In this document: in pieces, positions 4,490-7,003 of the stretch
How positions within the stretch are numbered: the stretch's first letter is position 1
Layout of the letters: every line of letters starts with the position of its first letter
Assembly: GCA_031254995.1 (NCBI GenBank)
Contig: JAIRTJ010000082.1
Location: 1-7,003, forward strand
Length of the DNA: 7,003 nt
DNA from: Eubacteriales Family XIII. Incertae Sedis bacterium
GTDB lineage: Bacteria > Bacillota > Clostridia > Peptostreptococcales > Anaerovoracaceae
Direction of reading: 5' to 3'
Position numbers and translations under genes: made by a program
Notes under the pieces: model-generated
Told to the model about the DNA's origin: nothing
Seen by the model: the letters and a program-made list of their open reading frames with translations, nothing else
Database searches by the model: none

Positions 4490-5778
4490 AGGAATCCTCT
4501 GTAATTGCGCATGACCATCTGAGATTCGATCTGTTTCATCGTATCCAAGGCCACGCCCACCGCAATGAGCAAGGCCGTGCCCCCGAATTGGATATTCAAA
4601 TGCGTGAACTGCTGAATGAGAGTCGGCAACGTCGCGATGACGGCCAAGAAGACCGCGCCCACGAACGTGATTCTCGTCATAACTCGATTCAAGTATTCCA
4701 CCGTCGCTCTGCCGGGGCGAATGCCGGGGATAAACCCCCCGTTCGCGCGCATGTTGTCCGACACCTCAACCACGTTAAACGTAACCGCCGTATAAAAATA
4801 GGTGAAGAAGATGATCAGCAAAATGTTGAACACGGTATACAGCCACACGCCGGGATCGCCCCCGGGCGAAAGCCATTTTTCAACAAATCTGCCAAATCCT
4901 CCCGTGCTGCCCGTAAAATACGTGATGGTCAACGGGAATTGCAACAATGAAAGGGCGAAGATGACGGGTATGACGCCCGCCTGATTCACCTTGATGGGAA
5001 TATGCGTATTCTGACCGCCGTACATCTTGCGACCGACGACGCGTTTCGCGTATTGCACGGGTATGCGACGCTGTCCCTGTTGCACGAGAATTGTGCCGAC
5101 GATGACCGCGACAGCGAAAACGGAGAACAAAATCAGCGCGATCAAGCTCACGTTATGCGTGCTGTAATCCCTGAGCGCTCCGCCGATGGCGCCCGGCGCC
5201 CGACAGATGATGCCCGCGAATATGATCAGAGAGATGCCGTTGCCTACGCCGTATTCGTTGATCTGTTCGCCCAACCACATGAGGAAGGCCGTTCCCGCCG
5301 TCAGCGTGACCACGACGACTATGACCGTAAACGGGTTCATGCTGCCGTCCGGATTCTTGATGACAGCCTGGCGAAAGAGTCCGACAGTGAGACCTATGGC
5401 TTGCAAAAATGCGAGAGCCACCGTAAGATATCTCGTGTATTGCGCGATTTTTTTCTTACCCTCGGTTCCTTCTCTCGACAGAGCCTCCAACCTCGGTATC
5501 GCAATGGTGAGCAGATTCAATATGATGGAAGCCGTGATATACGGAGTGATGCTCAGCGCAAAAATGGTAAAGTTTTGAAAAGCGCCGCCGGAGAAAAGAT
5601 CGAATATCTCAAAGAGTCCTTGTCCGTTGAATGCCTCCGCGAGCACATCCCTGTTGATACCCGGTACCGGCACATTTGCCCCGAGTCTAAATACGACGAT
5701 CATCAGTAAGGTGAAGATCATTTTCCTTCGGATATCGGGGATTTTCCACGCCTTTCCGAGGGTTTCAAACATACCCAT
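4486..5778 (-). CDS. secY: Preprotein translocase channel subunit SecY
   Basis: Forms the membrane channel of the SecYEG translocon for export and membrane insertion. The 430-residue protein has the expected ten hydrophobic segments, the first at about 20-36. Diagnostic regions are GLFEIFDLFSGGAFQNFTIF (54-73, plug region), ITPYITASII, GEQINEYGVGNGIS (170-183), RRIPVQYAKRVVGRKMYGG (cytosolic loop between TM6 and TM7), RANGGFIPGIRPG (cytosolic loop between TM8 and TM9) and the C-terminal VALDTMKQIESQMVMRNYRG. The chosen ATG (5776-5778) has GGAGG 9 nt upstream inside the end of rplO; a second in-frame ATG two codons later is also possible. It begins one base after the rplO stop and overlaps adk by 4 nt, the classic rplO-secY-adk arrangement. 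Confidence 0.98.
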   Translation of the reverse strand: MGMFETLGKAWKIPDIRRKMIFTLLMIVVFRLGANVPVPGINRDVLAEAFNGQGLFEIFDLFSGGAFQNFTIFALSITPYITASIILNLLTIAIPRLEALSREGTEGKKKIAQYTRYLTVALAFLQAIGLTVGLFRQAVIKNPDGSMNPFTVIVVVVTLTAGTAFLMWLGEQINEYGVGNGISLIIFAGIICRAPGAIGGALRDYSTHNVSLIALILFSVFAVAVIVGTILVQQGQRRIPVQYAKRVVGRKMYGGQNTHIPIKVNQAGVIPVIFALSLLQFPLTITYFTGSTGGFGRFVEKWLSPGGDPGVWLYTVFNILLIIFFTYFYTAVTFNVVEVSDNMRANGGFIPGIRPGRATVEYLNRVMTRITFVGAVFLAVIATLPTLIQQFTHLNIQFGGTALLIAVGVALDTMKQIESQMVMRNYRGFL

Positions 5779-5779
5779 T

Positions 5780-6220
5780 TTAAATTTCCTCCGCCTTGCC
5801 GCCGGCCGCCTGTATCTTTTCCGTTGCGGATTTGCTGAATTTATTCGCCTTCACGATCAATTTCTTTTCGATCTTTCCGTCGCCCAGAATTTTCACAGGC
5901 AACTTCTTCTTTCGAACCAATCTCTTCTCAGCGAGAAGCGCGGGCGTCACTTCCGTACCTTCGTCAAAAGCGTTCAAATCCTCCACGTTGACGGTTTCGT
6001 ATTCGACCCTCCAAATATTCGTAAATCCGCGCTTGGGTATGCGCCGATAAAGCGGCATTTGGCCGCCTTCAAATCCGAGTCTCGTACCGCCGCCGCTCCT
6101 GGAATTCTGTCCGTTCATGCCGCGACCCGCGGTCTTGCCCTGTCCGCTCGCCGAGCCTCTGCCCTTGCGTTTTGGAGCCCTTCTTGAACCCGGCGGCGCT
6201 TTTAACTCATGCAATTTCAT
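5780..6220 (-). CDS. rplO: 50S ribosomal protein L15
   Basis: L15 is a late-assembling 50S protein that threads a long basic extension through 23S rRNA. The 146 residues match the family. The N-terminal half is glycine/arginine-rich (MKLHELKAPPGSRR, then KRKGRGSASGQGKTAGRG) and includes the conserved GFEGGQMPLYRRIPKRGF (49-66). The C-terminal half is a compact globular domain ending in KANKFSKSATEKIQAAGG. The start is ATG at 6218-6220, with GAGG 7 nt upstream. A 143-nt gap containing a strong hairpin separates it from rpmD, whereas secY follows after one base. The secY ribosome binding site lies in its last codons. Confidence 0.98.
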   Translation of the reverse strand: MKLHELKAPPGSRRAPKRKGRGSASGQGKTAGRGMNGQNSRSGGGTRLGFEGGQMPLYRRIPKRGFTNIWRVEYETVNVEDLNAFDEGTEVTPALLAEKRLVRKKKLPVKILGDGKIEKKLIVKANKFSKSATEKIQAAGGKAEEI

Positions 6221-6250
6221 AGTTTTGCCTCATTTCTGCTATCGCGTATC

Positions 6251-6268
6251 GCGGCGACGAATCGCCGC
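6251..6268 (-). promoter_or_regulatory. Strong hairpin in the rplO leader
   Basis: On the minus strand GCGGCGA, loop TTCG, TCGCCGC gives a perfect 7-bp GC-rich stem with a UUCG tetraloop, closed by A-U rather than the extra-stable C-G pair. It ends 30 nt before the rplO ATG. A second, weaker stem (CGAAT / ATTCG, 6278-6290) lies just upstream. There is no T-run, so this is not a standard terminator. A translation-control or mRNA-processing role is possible; no known ribosomal-protein leader was recognised. Confidence 0.5.
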
Positions 6269-6363
6269 TTTCGGAAACGAATCCTATTCGGATAAGGCTT
6301 CCTGCCCTGCAACTTACGAGTTATTTAATGTACGAAAAAGTTCGCGTCACATCGCAATCAGCG

Positions 6364-6543
6364 CTATTCGGTGACCGTGAGCAAGTGTTCCGCTTTTCTG
6401 ACGGCGCCTCGAGTCACCGGCGTGTCTTCCAATTCCACCGTGTGATGCATCTTCCTCAATCCCAACGCCTTCACGACTTTTCTCTGAGCGGGCGTCGCGC
6501 CGATGGGACTTTTCGTCAATGTGATTTTGATCGTCTTTGCCAT
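6364..6543 (-). CDS. rpmD: 50S ribosomal protein L30
   Basis: L30 is a small globular 50S protein. Translating the minus strand from ATG at 6541-6543 gives 59 residues beginning MAKTIKITLTKSPIGATPAQ and ending KAEHLLTVTE, with the conserved LGLRKMHHTVELEDTPVTRG in the middle (27-46). Length and pattern match the short bacterial L30. It begins 10 nt after rpsE; AGAGG overlaps the rpsE TAG stop, with about 7 nt to the ATG, a coupling arrangement. The position between rpsE and rplO is the conserved one, but the 143-nt gap to rplO is longer than usual. Confidence 0.97.
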   Translation of the reverse strand: MAKTIKITLTKSPIGATPAQRKVVKALGLRKMHHTVELEDTPVTRGAVRKAEHLLTVTE

Positions 6544-6553
6544 GGTTTTACCT

Positions 6554-7003
6554 CTATCTCAATATCTCTTGCCGAGTCTTCCCTCGGAGTTTGCTGATTC
6601 GATCGAGCGTCATGAGATTGCGCAATCCCTCGATCGTCGCGTACGCCATATTTCCCGCATTGTTCGAGCCGATGGACTTGGCCCGAACGTCCTTTACGCC
6701 GGCCAATTCCAGAACCGTCCGTACGGAACTGCCCGCTATGACACCGGTTCCTTCCGAACCGGGCATGATGAGAACCTTGCCCGCTCCGAACACGCCGAGG
6801 ATCCTATGCGGAATAGTCGTACCGACCGTGGGAACGAAGATAAGCTTTTTCTTCGCGTCCTCAATGCCCTTTCTCACGGCTTCGGGTATCTCGCGCGCCT
6901 TGCCGAGACCTACGCCGACATGTCCTTCTCCGTCTCCGACGACCACGGTCACGCTGAACCGCATGTTGCGACCGCCTTTAACCGTCTTTGCCACGCGCCT
7001 GAT
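6554..7003 (-). CDS. rpsE: 30S ribosomal protein S5 (5'-truncated by window edge)
   Basis: S5 lies at the back of the 30S subunit near the mRNA entry channel and affects decoding accuracy. The last 149 residues are visible; the frame is open to the window edge, and roughly 15-20 N-terminal residues are missing compared with the ~166-residue Bacillus protein. The visible part begins IRRVAKTVKGGRNMRFSVTV, which includes the conserved KGGR of the RNA-binding domain. It continues with VVGDGEGHVGVGLGKA, VGTTIPH and GAGKVLIMPGSEGTGVIAG, and ends in LRGKTRQEILR. A GTG within the window (6992-6994) is an internal valine, not the start. rpmD follows after 10 nt. rplR would be expected upstream. Confidence 0.98.
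   Translation of the reverse strand: MRRVAKTVKGGRNMRFSVTVVVGDGEGHVGVGLGKAREIPEAVRKGIEDAKKKLIFVPTVGTTIPHRILGVFGAGKVLIMPGSEGTGVIAGSSVRTVLELAGVKDVRAKSIGSNNAGNMAYATIEGLRNLMTLDRISKLRGKTRQEILR

Noticed and set aside
5002..5709. Plus-strand open frame (235 codons) opposite secY
   Set aside because: It is antisense to an intact secY; the product is rich in charged residues with no recognisable motif, as expected for a shadow of a membrane-protein gene.
6310..6363. Possible promoter before rplO (TTGCGA-19 nt-TACATT, or TGTGAC-17 nt-TTAAAT on the minus strand)
   Set aside because: Both pairs are poor matches: the first has non-optimal 19-nt spacing and the second has weak hexamers. Not convincing without transcript data.

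Overview
The window is a stretch of the bacterial spc/alpha ribosomal-protein supercluster. Every gene lies on the minus strand, so transcription runs from high to low coordinates: rpsE (5' end cut off) - rpmD - rplO - secY - adk - map - infA - rpmJ - rpsM - rpsK - rpsD - rpoA (3' end cut off). Twelve protein genes are supported. All ten genes complete in the window are open from start to stop, with no frameshift. I see no tRNA, rRNA, CRISPR array, IS element, phage or defence gene.

The adk-map-infA-rpmJ block between secY and rpsM is the arrangement typical of Firmicutes and some other Gram-positive lineages; in Escherichia coli adk, map and infA lie elsewhere. The RpoA, IF-1, SecY and S5 sequences read as Firmicutes-like, and S4 is the four-cysteine form seen in many Clostridia. 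AGGAGG-type ribosome binding sites are common. My best guess is an uncultured, moderately GC-rich Clostridia-type member of the Bacillota. This is inference from protein character, not from a search.

Layout: positions 1-36 are not genomic. Positions 4-36 match the Illumina Read 1 adapter base for base, so this is an untrimmed contig end, and the apparent end of rpoA is an adapter artefact. rpoA (37-524), rpsD (585-1205) and rpsK (1225-1620) follow closely. A 169-nt gap separates rpsK from rpsM (1790-2164). A 414-nt non-coding gap separates rpsM from rpmJ (2579-2692) and holds two copies of a tandem repeat with a 130-nt period; a degraded third copy may sit in the rpsM-rpsK gap. The 146-nt gap between infA (2839-3057) and rpmJ holds a good internal promoter. 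map (3065-3835), adk (3836-4489), secY (4486-5778) and rplO (5780-6220) are packed tightly. A 143-nt gap with a strong hairpin precedes rplO, and rpmD (6364-6543) follows rpsE (6554-7003) after 10 nt.

Together the genes build the ribosome (S5, L30, L15, L36, S13, S11, S4), start translation (IF-1), process nascent N-termini (methionine aminopeptidase), export proteins (SecY), supply ADP from AMP (Adk) and make the RNA polymerase alpha subunit. The coding content is ordinary housekeeping and I found no new protein system. The points worth a second look are the repeats around rpsM, the promoter before rpmJ, the hairpin before rplO, and the adapter.
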